Shown: positions 35,000 to 48,300 of the stretch, piece after piece | Layout of the letters: the number at the start of each line of letters is the position of its first letter | Position numbering within the stretch: the first letter of the stretch is position 1 | NCBI GenBank assembly: GCA_024220525.1 | Contig: JAMYWO010000038.1 | Coordinates: forward strand, 1-64,000 | Direction: 5' to 3' | DNA length: 64,000 nt | Source of the DNA: Cochliopodium minus | Taxonomy: Eukaryota > Discosea > Himatismenida > Cochliopodiidae | Program-made: the position numbers and the translations under genes | The notes under the pieces: model-generated | Told to the model about the DNA's origin: nothing | What the model saw: only the letters and a program-made list of their open reading frames with translations | Databases searched by the model: none

Positions 35000-36036
35000 T
35001 TCTTTTTTTCAAACCTTTTTTTTTAATTTTAATCAAGTGATAAAAAAAAAAAAAGGGAAAGAGAATTTGCCAATTCTTTTGTAGTTTTATAAACTTCCCT
35101 TTTTTTTTTTGATATTATTTGCAGAATTTTCCTGGTCATTATGATTCTACAGATATTCATGGCAAATGATTGGGATTTCCTCTGGAATATACTCCTTTCA
35201 TATGATAGCATTTTAAAGGTAATGTAAATTGAAAGAATAGCAATTTCCCTAAAAGAGGTGGTTGTTTTCATTTATCAACTTTGGAAGATCAGAGCTGATC
35301 CCTCTGCATTTGATGGTACAATCCCGCTGCACTATGGGGATATCCTTTAGGCAAGCAGTTGTATGTCTGTATCAGAGAATCGGTTAATGTTATGAAGTGT
35401 TGTTATGTCTTCATTTAAAAAAAAAAATTTAAAAAGTGAAATATATTTTAGATTAGATTATATTTAATGAATTTTTCAATAACCAATTTGGCTTAAAATC
35501 GACTTGAAAACTAATTAAATTTGAAAATTGTAGATTGAAAATTTGTAAATATATCAAAGAATGGATCAATATCAATCAACATATACAAATGATAATATGA
35601 TTATATTCAATCAATGATTAATTTATATACTATCATATGTTGAAATATAAAAATTGATACAAATTATATTGAGCAAATTAAATTCTTACAAAAAATTTTC
35701 ATTCAAAAACTTAAAAAAAAGAAATAGAAATTTTAAAGTCAAAATTCTACTTTATCAGAAAGGATAGTGAAACTTGTCTTTAATACATAGAGAAGTATAA
35801 CTTAAATTTTTGTGGAAGAAGAACAAAGAAATAGCGACCAAAAAAGATTCCAAATTGAAAGTTAATAAATAAAAAGAAATTCAATTTTCTTTTGGACGAA
35901 ATCGCAAAACCTCTTCAATCAAATAAATGCATGGGTTAGGAAATATTAACTCCAGAAAAATAAGTGAATATTTATTACGTTTCACAATAGGATAAGCCAA
36001 AAATAAGAATTAATAAAAAAAAAAAATTACACTCAA
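35000..36036. other. Intergenic region without recognisable gene
   Basis: About 1 kb of AT-rich sequence between the BSD gene and the damaged locus. It has no open frame with a start context or splice pattern I trust. One mixed-composition patch lies near 35280-35400 but shows no motif I recognise. Confidence 0.5.
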
Positions 36037-38943
36037 ATGAAAAATTTATTCAAAAGAAATAATTACTCATTGAGCAAGATCATTTGCCCAAAAATTTCAT
36101 CAATTGAAAGGGAAATAAAATATCTTACCAAAATTCCTTATTCAAACTTAAAGATAAAGCATTTCTCTTGTATGTCAACAAAAGATGGTATTTAATTTCA
36201 CCCTTAATTTTTATCTTTTTTAATTTTTATTTTCGAAGAATCCGATAAAAAAAGAGAAATAAAGAAAATTCAAGATTTGGAAAAGAATTATGATCTTTCA
36301 GGTGAGGAAGTTCTGAGAATATTCAATGGTTTGCCTATTAAAGAAGGATTTATCGAAACATTAAAGAAGATTCACAAGAAAGATCTTGGATCTTACTGAG
36401 AATGAGTTTTACGAACTCTTTGAAGGAAATGAAGAATTTACAGGCAAAGTTCTTTCTGTTAAATTTAAAATGAAAGATGTATTGCAAAGTAAGAATATTA
36501 TAATTATTTAAATATTTATCTTTGTAGAAATAAACTTTAGAATTCTTGAGGGACAAATCAATAATGGAACCACCATTGAAAAGATCTCCAAGTACAAGAT
36601 TTATCTTTCTAAATATCAATTGAGAACTCTTGTTATTATCAGCATGAGATTTTGGAAAGATCAAAAAAATATTCCACTCATTTATGAGCATTTCAAAGAT
36701 TATGGAAAGAAAGAAGGGTTAAATCCAAGAGGTCCAAGAGATGGCCTTGTACGTCTCTCGATCTGGAAAAAGTTTTAATCTTGATCAAGTTGCTTTATGG
36801 ATCAATAAAAGGAAATTTCTGGAGTATTATTCCAAAAGATAAACAAGAAAGAATTTTTGCAACAAACATCAGCTTAAATGGATTTACCAAGCAACACCAA
36901 TCCAATGGGATGGGAGTTTTTTTGAATGATGAGGAAATACAGAGAGAAATTGCAACGAGAATTATCTATTCGACGTAACAAAAATTTATAAATTTTTTTT
37001 GTGGAAATTGATCAATTTTTAGATTATACAACAAAAAATCTTTTTCTGAATTTTGCAAGAATCACGAGAGTGTTCCATTGAATATAGATCTTGCCTTTAA
37101 AGTTTTGATTCTTCACATTTCCAATTCTATTGGTGATGAGAAAAATTTCAGATTCATCCAAAAGGAAAGAAAGTAACTGATTGCCCTATCTCTTTCTATC
37201 TATGGCTTGGAGTGGATGAGCTACCAACACATGTGAAGAATTACAAGGATGTGATAAGTTGCATCTCAGATTGTATGGAAAGTTTTTATAAAACAAGTTA
37301 CAAAAATTTTAGATTGTTCATCAGACCTGTATATTCTGCCTTCCCACCAATCGATAAAGATGAGTTCACTAAAACAGATACAAATATAGATATAAAATAT
37401 TTGGGCCAGGAGCAGTTCACATATGAACAAATTTATTCTCAATTTCACAAAGACTATAAAGATGGAAAGTTGCCAATTAATGTTCAAAAGTGTCCTGCGT
37501 TAAGATTTGCTATTGCAATGACTTTTCTCCACAAAAGTGCCACAGAACTATTGTGGAAACATGCATCTGTGGGTACTTTCAAGGAAGCTGATGAATTCGG
37601 TTTTGAACAAACTAAAGATCTCAATTTTGCAATTAGAAAAATTACATCAAATTTAAGACAAATTTTCTATGATTGGAGGACTCTCGTACCATCTCTCAAC
37701 CCCAAAAAAGTAGCTCTCAAAGAAAAGATTGGAAATAACTCTCCACAAGATCTCATTTCACACTGTTGTATCTATTTTAATGAAATCTCTAAAAAGGATA
37801 TGCAAGCAGATGAAAATCCCTTAACCTTATACCAATATGTAAATATATTTAAAAATAGTTTAATAAATAAAAATAATAATTTTAATTCTTAGGTTTTGGC
37901 TTCACAAATACATTTTTGACAATATTGGATCAAAGTCAAATGAGTAAGAATAAATCTTTGTTTTTTTTTTTTTTGATCAATTTTATTTCTAAAAAGCCCA
38001 GTTGTTGAGCAATTCATTGAATTGCTTTATCCACTTGTAGACACTATCAATCTTTCTTCGGATGCTTTCGAATATAAAAATTATTCCTTAATTGAATTTA
38101 GACTTAGATTAGAAAAAATGAAGACAGATCTTAAATTATTCAAGAAAGGAGGATTTGATCAATCTGTTCCTCTAGATGGGATTCTGTTTCCATTTTTTCA
38201 AGGTAGTATTTCTGTTTCCTTATCAGAGGACAAATCGCAATCTTTGAACCTTTCTGATATTTTGGTACCTTTGGAATCTCTCAAAATTAGTATTCAAAGA
38301 TTCCCAAAAAAAAAAATTTCATACTTGGGAAAAGGAAAATTATAACAAAAAAGAAAATTTCTTCGTTTATTTTGGAAGAAACAATCCAGGATTTGATTAT
38401 TGTTTGCAACTCAAAATCTATAACAAACAATCTAAACAATTTCAAGTACTTAGGATGGCTTTTGAAGCAAGACTAACTGGAATGGGCTCTAAAACCACAA
38501 TAAAAGAGTTAAATACTAAGATCAGTTTAACAAATAAAACTCTGTGGAAGAACAAAGACCAATCTTTCTTGGATCTCATGTTTTTCATCACAAGAAAAAA
38601 AGCTCCTGATTCCCTTCCTCCTCGTACAATTTTCACCAATAATTATACAGAATTTGCTGGTAAAACATTGGACATCTTTATCAATTATGTGAAAAACAAA
38701 TACAAGACAGAATTCTTGAAGAGATGATTACTTCACTCAAGAAAAAATGGATTTGGATCTTTGTTGAAAGAAAAAACAGATTATGATGCTTTGGAAAAAT
38801 TCAATGAAATACAAAAACTATTGGGGAACAATAATGAAAAAATATTGGAGATTGTGAAGGAGAGTGATGTTGAAAATAAAGATGAGTTAATAAATCTTAT
38901 CTTCGGAGAAAATCTTCTCCATCCCATTTCTTGTCTTGGATAG
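36037..38943 (+). pseudogene. Damaged gene of unknown family
   Basis: A long region that reads as ordinary protein, but with the frame changing several times, mostly at short A or T runs. It begins with an ATG after A-runs and an N-terminus rich in Lys, Asn and Ser, possibly a mitochondrial presequence (MKNLFKRNNYSLSKI). At least two introns look normal (after STKDG near 36188 and near 36490). Recognisable conserved-looking blocks include FWKDQKNIPLIYEHFKD, LWLGVDELPTHVKNYKDVIS, SAFPPIDKDE, ATELLWKHASVG and FALTGMGSKTTIKEL-like text near 38470. No domain is recognised; no transposase, reverse transcriptase or capsid motif seen. It is either a pseudogene or a gene with base-calling errors in A/T runs. 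Confidence 0.45.
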
Positions 38944-39028
38944 ATAGAAAAATTGTAAAAAAGATTATAACATTAAATTAAGAAAAATTTTATTGGAACT
39001 GAACTCTTTCACTTCTTCTCAACCATGT

Positions 39029-41385
39029 TCATTTTGGTTTGGAAAAGAAAAAACAAGTTGTGAAAAGAAGTAATCGAAAAAAAAGTAGTTTACNAGAAAT
39101 GGATTGCTTTCCTTGATCATCTGTGTTGGTCAAAACTATTTTCAGGTACTCGTAACAATATCTAAAAAAAATTAAAAAAAATTAAAAAAAATTAAAAAAA
39201 ATTAAAAAAATAAAAAAAAATAAAAAAAAATAAAAAATTAAAAAAAATAAAAAAAAATAAAAAATTAAAAAAATTAAAAAAATTTATGCCCATAGCTCCT
39301 TTTTCTGAGAACCTCGAGTTGATGTTTTCGTTGAGCTGTTGCTCCAAAAGATCTATGGATTCGTCCATTTTATTGGACTCTGTGGACTTTATAGAAGTGA
39401 CAGGTTTTTCACTTTTGGATAAAAAAATAAAAACAATAAGAATAAAATAAAAAGGATAAAAAATTCAAAAAAAAACAAATGGACAAATGCGGAGAAATTT
39501 AAAATAAATTTCTGAATGAAAATTTAATTATTTTTAAATTAAATTATTTTAGAATTATTTGGTGAATGAAAAGATTTCATCATCAATTATAAAAATAATA
39601 AAATAAAAAAAGAAAAAAATACAATGAAAATTAGAAAAATAAAATCAACGAAAATTTTTAAAATAAATAAAATTGAATAAAAAAAAATAAATTTAAAATG
39701 AAAAAAAAAGTTGGGGATACTTAAGAGTTCTTTTGACACTTTTGTGAGGACTGTTATCATCAAAACTGAAATCCAAGTTGGAAAAATTGTCCAAAATCTC
39801 GTTGGCGTAAGTAGTGAAGCGCTTGTCCTTGGGATCATGGGAGACATTCGAAGGTTGGACATTTATTTTGTTCTTTTCATTTTGATTTTGATTGTCATTT
39901 TCATCTTCCAAGTTGCTCGAATCGATGTGAATTTCGTTTTCGTTGTTTTCTTCTTCGTTTTTGGTGGAGGAAGGGGTTTTGGCCCAGTTGGTGGGTTGGT
40001 TGGAGATGATTTCTTCCAGCACTTCGTCTGATTCGTCTTTTATCTCTTCCAGCACCTCTTCTTCTTCTATCTGTTTATTTTTTTTTTGTTTTTTGTCAAA
40101 TTTTAGAAATGAAAAAACTTCTTAAAATCTCAATAATTGAATTTTAAAAAATAAAATAGAATATTATATCAGATTTAACAAACAATTTTTTAACCAAAGA
40201 AAATAGAAAAAATTCTTTTAAAAAAAAATCAAAAAATAAATCAAATGATGCTTTTATTTTTTTTAACATCAAAAAAAAAACTTACCTTTTTTTGCATTAT
40301 GTTGATTCTCTTTTGGATTTCTACTTCATTCATGTTTGGATTCTCGATGTTGTTGATTTTGAGATGATATTTGAGACCCTCGAGCCAATACTCCATGTCT
40401 TTCTCATTCTCCGCCATCAACTGCCAGATTCTCCCGTTATTGGTGTACAAATTGAATGTGAAGAGCTCTTTGTTGGTCACTTCCACTGCAATCAAATCGG
40501 TCATCTCTATGAATCCCAAATCAGTTTTATCTTCTTTGCTCACAAAGTAATACAATTTGTTGAATAATTGATTGAACCTATTTTGAAAAATGAATCAAAG
40601 AAAAAATTAAAGAGAAAAAAATTTGTCAGTAAAAAAGATCGATGAAGGATCATTTTTAATCAACATATACTTTAGATATAAACTTGATATAATAAATTCT
40701 ATCTTATATTTTGAAAGATTAATTGATCAATGAATGTTTTTTCAATAATAATTAACTTATTTGTCAATATATGTTCTTTTTTTTTCTTACCATCTCATCT
40801 TCCATCCTTGCACAAAGGAGGGTCCTTTATCTCCCTTCTTTTTCAGATATCCTTTCAAAGGATTTCTTTTTTTATTATCAGAAATGGTAGTAGTTCTTCT
40901 TGTGGCAGAATTGGATGGAGTCTCACCTGTTTTCTTTTTGTATTCGAAATATTCCATCCATTTTCGAATTCCATATTCCCACAAATTGATTTCCTTTTCG
41001 AGCCCATTCATTGTCCTCAAAAAATATACTCTTCCAGGAACATGCATAGCAAATATCTTTTCCTCTTTATCTTTCTGTATTTCAAATTTGATTATTTTGG
41101 AGATATCAATGGATCTAACATCGAATTCAAGAAATATTATAAAAGGAAAATAAAAATTTTATTATTAAAATTTTGATACCCTAAATCTTCATCAACTTCC
41201 TTTTCTTTCTTATATTTCAAGAGATGTGTCTGATCTTTATCTTGTTCAAACCATCTGACTTTCCAAGATTTGACCAAACCTACTTCTCCCTTTTTCTTCA
41301 ATTTTCCACTCAATAATTTGGGTTCCTTTGATAAAATAAAAAATTTGAATTTTTGGGGGAGAAGTTATTATTCTTTTACCTCCAT
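39029..41385 (-). CDS. Tandem PH-domain protein
   Basis: About seven exons; the first is just ATG GAG (41385..41380). PH domain 1: KLLSGKLKKKGEVGLVKSWK, VRWFEQD, SIDISKIIKFEIQKDK, closing helix EINLWEYGIRKWMEYFEYKK. PH domain 2: NPLKGYLKKKGDKGPSFVQG, WKMRW joined across an intron to FNQLFNKLYYFVSKEDK, then RIWQLMAENEKDMEYWLEGL. An acidic linker (EEEEVLEEIKDESDEVLEEI) and short C-terminal exons follow (39413..about 39313, and about 39159 leftward). Tandem PH proteins bind phosphoinositides at membranes. The final exon contains the window's single ambiguous base (39094), which sits next to a possible donor, so the C-terminus is uncertain. Confidence 0.75.
39163..39231. repeat. 10-bp A-tract array in tandem-PH gene intron
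   Basis: Repeats of ATTAAAAAAA (four copies) pass into TAAAAAAAAA (two copies), all in 10-base register. It is the third intron array in this window with that period. Confidence 0.7.
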
Positions 41386-41651
41386 TTTTTTTTTTTAATT
41401 CAAACAAGAAATTCAACCTCAATTCTCAAAAATATTATATATATTTGCAATTGCTATAAAATCACTTATGTTGAAAAAATTATTATCATTATAAATCATT
41501 ATATTGGATTCTTTTTTAAAAAAAAGCAGTTTTGGTGGAAGAACTTTCCAAATAGAATCTATTAAAACTGAAAAATTAGATCTCTTTGTCAAATAAAATT
41601 AGATCAAACAGAAAAAATTCAAAAAAGAAAATTAATGAATCAACAAAAGAT

Positions 41652-44600
41652 TTAATTGGAAGAAATTCTTTGTTGCAACTCTTGGCTCAAATTGGAGGAC
41701 AAAGCACCATCAGAACATTTGATTTCCACCAAGAGTTGCTTTCCCTTGGTCTTTACTTTGACAAATAAATCATGGCTTTGAACAGATTTACCATAGAGGA
41801 GAGCATCTTCACCATGGATCTGAATCAATTCGATGTTGAGGATGGAGCAAATCTTCATCAACATTTGTTTGGGATTGGAACCGTGAAGAGCATCAATGGT
41901 ACAAGTAGATAAAACCAAAGAACCATTTTGCATCAATCTAATAAAATCTTCAAGAGAAATCTTTTGGGGGATGATAAAGAGAGAACAAGAGAGAGGAAGT
42001 ATGAAAGGAATGGAAATACCAGGATTGTAGGTGACAGTTCCTTTTAACTTTTGAGGTATTGAAAGACTTTTAAAGCTCAACACATATTGCATAGGAAGCT
42101 TTTGTTGGGGTTGTAATTGCATAGGAGTAGGATTAGCAAGCAATTGGGTATTCATTGTTTTTGGTAAATCAAAAGTGACCGAAAAAGGGGCATTTGAGAT
42201 GTTTTGAAACAAAACAGCCAAAAGGATTTTATTGCTAATTAAAAAAAATTAAAAGATTAAAAAATTAAAAGATTAAAAAATTAAAAAATTAATAAATTTA
42301 TGCACCTTTCTTTTGGGCTGGCTTTTGTTTGATAAAAGACACTCAAATTTTGGTCAGTACAAAGAGAGGTTCCTTGAGGGGGTGATTGTTGAGAAGAGGT
42401 AGGAAGTTGCGGGCTGGATGGTGTGACGGTTTGGGTTTGAGGCTCGGATGTTGGCAAATCACCAATCAAAGAACCAGTAGTTTGGACAATGGATTTGGAT
42501 GGAGGCTTGGTGGAGGAAGTGGTGGTTTTTTTAGAAGTTGTCTTCTTTGAAGCACCTTTCTTTGTTGTTTTGGATTTGGTGGATTTAGGTTCTGGTTCTT
42601 TTGGTCTTTCAATTTCCCCAAAACTGATCAAAGTGCTGGTAGTAGGTTTACTCTCAACAACAACACTTTCTTTCTTTGAAGATGTTCCTTTTTTGGATCT
42701 CTTTGTTGTTTTCTTCTTGGAGGTTCCACTTGGGACAACAGTAGCTTCTGTTGTCTTTGATTCAGATTTGGCTTCGGTTTTAGGTGTGGTGTTAATGACT
42801 ACTCTGTGTTCTTGTGGACGGAGAAGCTTAAGATCATTCTCAGTGAGATCAGAGTTCAGATCTACGCCAGCAAAAGGATTTTTGTCCACTACTTCATCCT
42901 TTGATGTTTTCTTGACATCTTTACGGATCATGTGTAATTCTTCCTCATCAATACCAGTAAAAGAAGTGTTCACAACATTTTGGCTTTTAACTTTAGTTCC
43001 TTTTTTAGTCTTGGACTTGACTGGTGTGTTTTGAGGAGTAATAGAAACATTTTTGACTCTGCTCTTTTTTTCCACTTGCAAAGGAACATTGATTCCAGTG
43101 AGCTGTTCAATTTCTTTGGAGACAAAAGCTTCTACCTTTCCTGTCAGGTAGAAAGGAGAATCACTGACTCTGCTAGGACCAGAGTTGGATTCAGTTTTGG
43201 TGTCTTGTTTGTATTCTGGCTCCTCGATATCTCCCCAACCCAAATCATCTTTGGTAGACCATTCCTCTTCTATTTCCTTTGGCCACTTGTTGATTTGTCT
43301 ATCAAGATCCAAGTTTTCAGGAGTGATGATCTTTGATTGAATATCTGGCGCAACAGGAATGAAAGGTTCAGCAAAGAGCTCTGCAATTTCTTGAGCAAGA
43401 TTAGGATCATTGAGCTCCGTATACAAATCCATGATTTGTAATGCAAAACAAGATCTTTCTTGCACTTCAACATAGATGCTGCTAGAAAAAAGGATGAGTC
43501 CTTCTTTCATCAATTTGATCAAATCAGTGAGTTTGTTGGATTCTCCACGAATGGCTTCTTTAGCAAAAACCTTTAAAACATTTTGCATGTAAATGGATTG
43601 AATATGAGCTGGCAAAGTAAGAGCTCTCTTATCAACAAGAGCAGCTAAAACCTCAATAGGATCCTCAAGGATATTACAGTATTCACCAACAATCCAAGCA
43701 GCTGCATACAAGACTTCTTCAAGGCCTTCAGTAATATCTCCATAAAATCTATCATCCAAAAGTAAATCGATCATTTTATCGACAGCATGAGATCTTACAA
43801 TCTGCACACGAATTGCAATATCCATGAATTGATCAGAAATCAATTTTCCAAGAGTATTTCCCTTTATCTTGGTCAATGCAATCAAAGTATCAATATACCA
43901 TTCGAAATTGGTGACATACTTGTAATTATCTTGGGAACAGATTTGAACCACTTGTGACAATAAGTTTGTTCTAAATGGACCATCAGCTTTCTCTGCATAT
44001 TCAATCAATCTATTGACAACAGTCTTTAAAATCTTCTTGGATACCATCCCAGGTACCAATTCAAGAGCTCTCGTCTTGATGGTAATATCTTGATCATCCA
44101 AACAATCAATAACAAGATCCCTGTGTTCTCTGACTGCTTTTGGATGTACTTTCATAATGTTGTAAAGAGCCACCAATCCGAGATATTTCAAGTTTTGATC
44201 AGTACTTTCAACAAAAGTTCTCAATTTGGTAATGCAAAGTTTGATGATAGGAAGATATTTGCTCAATCCAGTGGTGCAAGTGAGAATACATTCATACAAA
44301 AGAGACATTGCATTTGTGGTATTGATGATATTGGTCAAAGGTTGAACCAATTTCTTTGCCAAACGTTTTTCCAATGGACATAAAGCAGCAAATAACTTTA
44401 CAAGTTTGATCATCATCCAATTGTTATTGGAAGTTGTCAAAATGTTAAAGAGAGTCGGTGCCAATTTGATATAATTGCTTGGATTCTTTCTTGAAAGTTC
44501 ACAAATTACATTGACAGCGGCTATAACTGTGCCATGATCATCATCTTTAAGTTTTTCTTTCAATCTAGGAAATGCAGGTTTCAAAGAATCAGGAAAACGA

Positions 44601-45165
44601 AGAAATACTTTATAAAGACATAAAACTACTTTTTTTTTCACAAATCCCTTGCTTGTATTTAGGAGAGAGACAAGATCAGGTGCTAAATCTCTTGCAAGAT
44701 CTGTTGTACATATATTACTCAAACAATTCAAAGCATTTCCTGCATCATATTGATTTGGTCCAGTGATATCTTTTCTAATCAAATTGGTAGATAAAGTGAT
44801 GACATCTACATGTTCAGAGAATGATTGAGATGCTGCCAAATATCCAATTCTCTTGAAAGAAAATCCTTCATAACTCATTACTTCAATAATATTGAAAGCA
44901 GCCCATGTCATATCATGTCCAAACATCATCAACTAGTTTAATAAATATTTAAAATTTTTTAGCTTTCAACATATAAATTTTTTACATAGGTCAATTTTTG
45001 GATTGCAACAGCTTTGGTATTTTTATCAGTTGTTTTTAATTCTTGTTTAATTTCTTCCAAACAACCATTTATATATTCTTGTTCATGCTCTTTATGACTT
45101 CTGATACCACGAATGAGATCTGTGAGAGATTTTTTGAATATAGAAGCTATCACTTGTTTTGACAT
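41652..45165 (-). CDS. AP3D1: AP-3 complex subunit delta
   Basis: Three exons (45165..about 44988, about 44938..42306, 42234..41652). The start MSKQVIASIFKKSLTDLIRG is the delta-adaptin N-terminus; SLTDLIRGIRSHK and KLTY/LMMFGHDMTWAAFNIIEV (across intron 1) are delta-specific. The trunk is HEAT/armadillo repeats (about residues 60-580): SNICTTDLARDLAPDLVSLL, LYNIMKVHPKAV, GDITEGLEEVLYAAAWIVGE. A hinge rich in Lys, Thr and Ser follows, with a C-terminal ear-like domain in the last exon (LFQNISNAPFSVTFDLP). AP-3 sorts cargo from early endosomes to lysosome-related compartments; delta and beta are its two large subunits. The AP-3 beta gene starts 196 bp away on the other strand. Confidence 0.93.
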
Positions 45166-45361
45166 ATAAATTGTTAAACAGTATAAATTTTTTTTTTTTA
45201 TTAATTTTTTTTATAAATATATTTTGTTTGATTGGATTTTCATATAAAACAAGATTGCTTCAAATTCTTTTTAAAAGTTTGAATCCTATGAACAAATTTT
45301 AAGTTCCAATCAAAAATTATATTATATATATTGTAAAAAAAAAAAAAAAAATCGAATTAAA
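45166..45361. promoter_or_regulatory. Shared divergent promoter, AP-3 delta / AP-3 beta
   Basis: A 196-bp spacer separates the start codons of two obligate partners. It is AT-rich with long T and A runs at each end next to the ATGs, and a mixed-sequence core around 45220-45310 (including TTGATTGGATTTTC and GTTTGAATCC). Symmetric A-runs just before each start match the leader pattern elsewhere here. No named factor site recognised. Confidence 0.55.
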
Positions 45362-48300
45362 ATGAGTGAAGATACACCTAAGAACAATAATGAACTGTTT
45401 TCAAAGGAAGATCAACCAAAATTTGATGAAATAAAACAAATGTTGGCCAATAATTCAATCCCCAAAAAATTGGATGGAATGAAAAGAATTATAGCTGTGA
45501 GTTCAAATTTATAATTCATAAATATGATTTGAAATTAAATCATTTTATTTATAATACAAAAGATGGTCTCCAAAGGAAGAGATGTCTCTTTTTTATTTCC
45601 AGACGTTGTAAAGAATGTAATATGCAAACACCTTGAAGTCAAAAAGCTTGTATATCATTATCTTATTCACTATGCTGAAAGTGAACCAGAAGCATCATTG
45701 TTATCTATCAACTCCTTTCAAAAAGATTTGAATGATTCCAATCAAGTGATTAGAGCTGCTGCACTCAAAGTATTGAGTAGTATCAGAGTCAAAGTTATTA
45801 CTCAAATTATTGTTTTATCGGTACAGAAATGTATTAGTGATTTTTCACCATTCGTGAGAAAAGCGGCATGTCATGCTGTAACAAAAATTTTTAGGTAAAA
45901 TAGTCTTAAATAATTCATAATGATAAAATTTTAAAATATATTTTATAAAACAATTAGTATCGATCCAAAGAATCAATATGATACATTGGTGGAGATAATA
46001 TCGAAATTACTGAATGATAGATCTCCTATGGTGGTGGGTAGTGCTATCGCTGCTTTCAATGAAGTTTGTCCCTTGAATTGGAGTTTGATCCATGTCCACT
46101 ATAGAACTTTTTGCAGAATGTGCGTAGATTTGGATCCATGGTCGCAAGTACACACAATAACAATGTTAACAAGATATGCGAGAGCTCATTTCATCAATCC
46201 AAATAGTTCATTGAAAGGTATAAGAAGAAAATTCAGCGACAATTATAAATTTTCTTTTACTTTTTCAATATCAAAAATATTAAAATTTATATATATTATA
46301 TAAAAAGAAAAAGATCCAAAAAAGAAAGGAGGATTTTGGGAGGATGGATCTGATGACGAATCTGAGGATAATCGTTCGTTTGATGAAATAGATAATATTG
46401 AAGATTTGGATGCAGATCACAGAATGCTAATAAATTCTATCTCTCCATTATTGCAAAGCAGCAACAATGCGGTAAGAAAATTTTTTTTTTTTGTTCAATA
46501 TTTACGTTTATGATAAAATTATAAATTTAAATTAGGTTGTGATGGTTGTTGTTAGTTGTTTTTATTATTTGGCACCAGCTATGGAAGCACAGAAATGTGG
46601 AAAAGCAATTATACGTATTTTGAGAAATCACAGAGAGATCCAATATATCGTACTCACCAACATCACTTCCATGGCTTCCAAAAGACCAGAAATGTTTTTG
46701 CCATATATCTCTGAATTCTTCGTAAGATCAACAGATCCAATCTTCATCAGCTCCCTCAAGTTGGAGATTCTCACCTATCTTGCCAACGAGACCAACATTT
46801 CAAAAATATTGAGAGAATTCAACACATATATCAAATTTGAAGACAAAAAATTTGTTTCCAATGTCATCCAAGCTATTGGTCGCTGTGCTTGTCTTATTCC
46901 TACTGTCACTGATACTGTCATGCATGGGCTCACCGGGTTGATGTTGCACACTTCTGAAATCGTTGTAGCAGAGAGTGTCGTTGCTATCAAAAAAATTCTT
47001 CAACTCTCTCCTAACCAGTACAAATCTAGTGTCGCAAAGTTGGCAAGACTCCTTGAAAAAACCACTGTTCCTAAAGCTAGGGAAAGTATAATTTGGGTAA
47101 TTGGTGAATACAATCAAGTTGTTCCTGAATTTGCTCCTGATATTTTAAGGTTTTTTTTTTTTTGAATTTATTTGTTTCTTTTAAAAACGAACATTCTCAC
47201 TGTTTTGTAGATCGCTCACAAAGTCCTTTATTGAAGAATCCGACTCAGTTAAGTTGCAAGTTTTGAACTTGGGAGCAAAGCTCTTACACACCAACCCAGA
47301 ACAAACAAAAGATTTTTTCAAACACATCCTGACTCTTGCCAAATATGACAAATCTTATGATATCAGAGACCGTGCTAGAATTTTGAACAAAGTTTTATTC
47401 AATGTAAGTTATTCTTTGTCTTTTTAAAGATTTAATTGTACTAACATTAAAAATTAGGTTGGGGGAAATTTCAGTAAATTATCTTCCCACTCTCAAAGAT
47501 TGGTTTTGACAACCAAACCAACCCCTTCAATTGAAAACCCTTCACGCCTCAGAGAAAGATTTGTTCTTGGTTCTCTCTCTCATTTGTTGTGCAAAACAGC
47601 GGATAATTACATCGCTCTCCCTGATCACCCAGTCAATTTGGATGAAAGTGCAAAGAAACTTCGTGAACAAGGAGATTTTACACCAAGTACTTTCACATCT
47701 ACTAGTATTTCAAGTTCGAACTGTAAGTTTGAAGAGATTTTTTTTTTTCTTCTTTTAAATAATTAATTTTTTTAGATTCTCAGAACTTTGTCAAAAAAAT
47801 GAGGGATGATGGATGGAGTACTGAAGAAGAGGAAGAAGGAGAAGATGAGGATGAGGAGGGAGAAGAAGGGGAAGATGACGAAGGAGAGGAGGAAGAAGAA
47901 GAGGAGGAAGAACCAATCGTTCAACACCAAAAAAAGACTTCTCAAGGTAAATCTAGCTTCGAATCTTTGTTCAGCAACGCTTGGGGAAGCAACAACGGAA
48001 ATAATAACACCAATCGTAATATATTTTTTTTCTTTTTTTTTTTTTTATTTCTCAACTGTTTTATTTGTTTTTTTAATTTTATAGAGAGTTCTCCTTCTGT
48101 TCCAAAGAACAATACACCATCTCTCCTTAATTGGGATACTGTTCAACCATCCCCTAGTCTCAACAACTTGCTCTCTGGACCTTCCGTAAATAGTAATAGC
48201 TCAGGTAATCTAACTCTAATTTTAATATTTGAATTTAATTATTAAACCTTATTTTTTTTTTAAATTTTTTTCTTTAGTTATTCCCACTCGTTTTACAGCG

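Noticed and set aside
36037-38943. The damaged locus as a transposon or virus-like remnant
   Set aside because: No reverse transcriptase, integrase, transposase, polymerase or capsid motif, no terminal repeats found, and normal spliceosomal introns are present.
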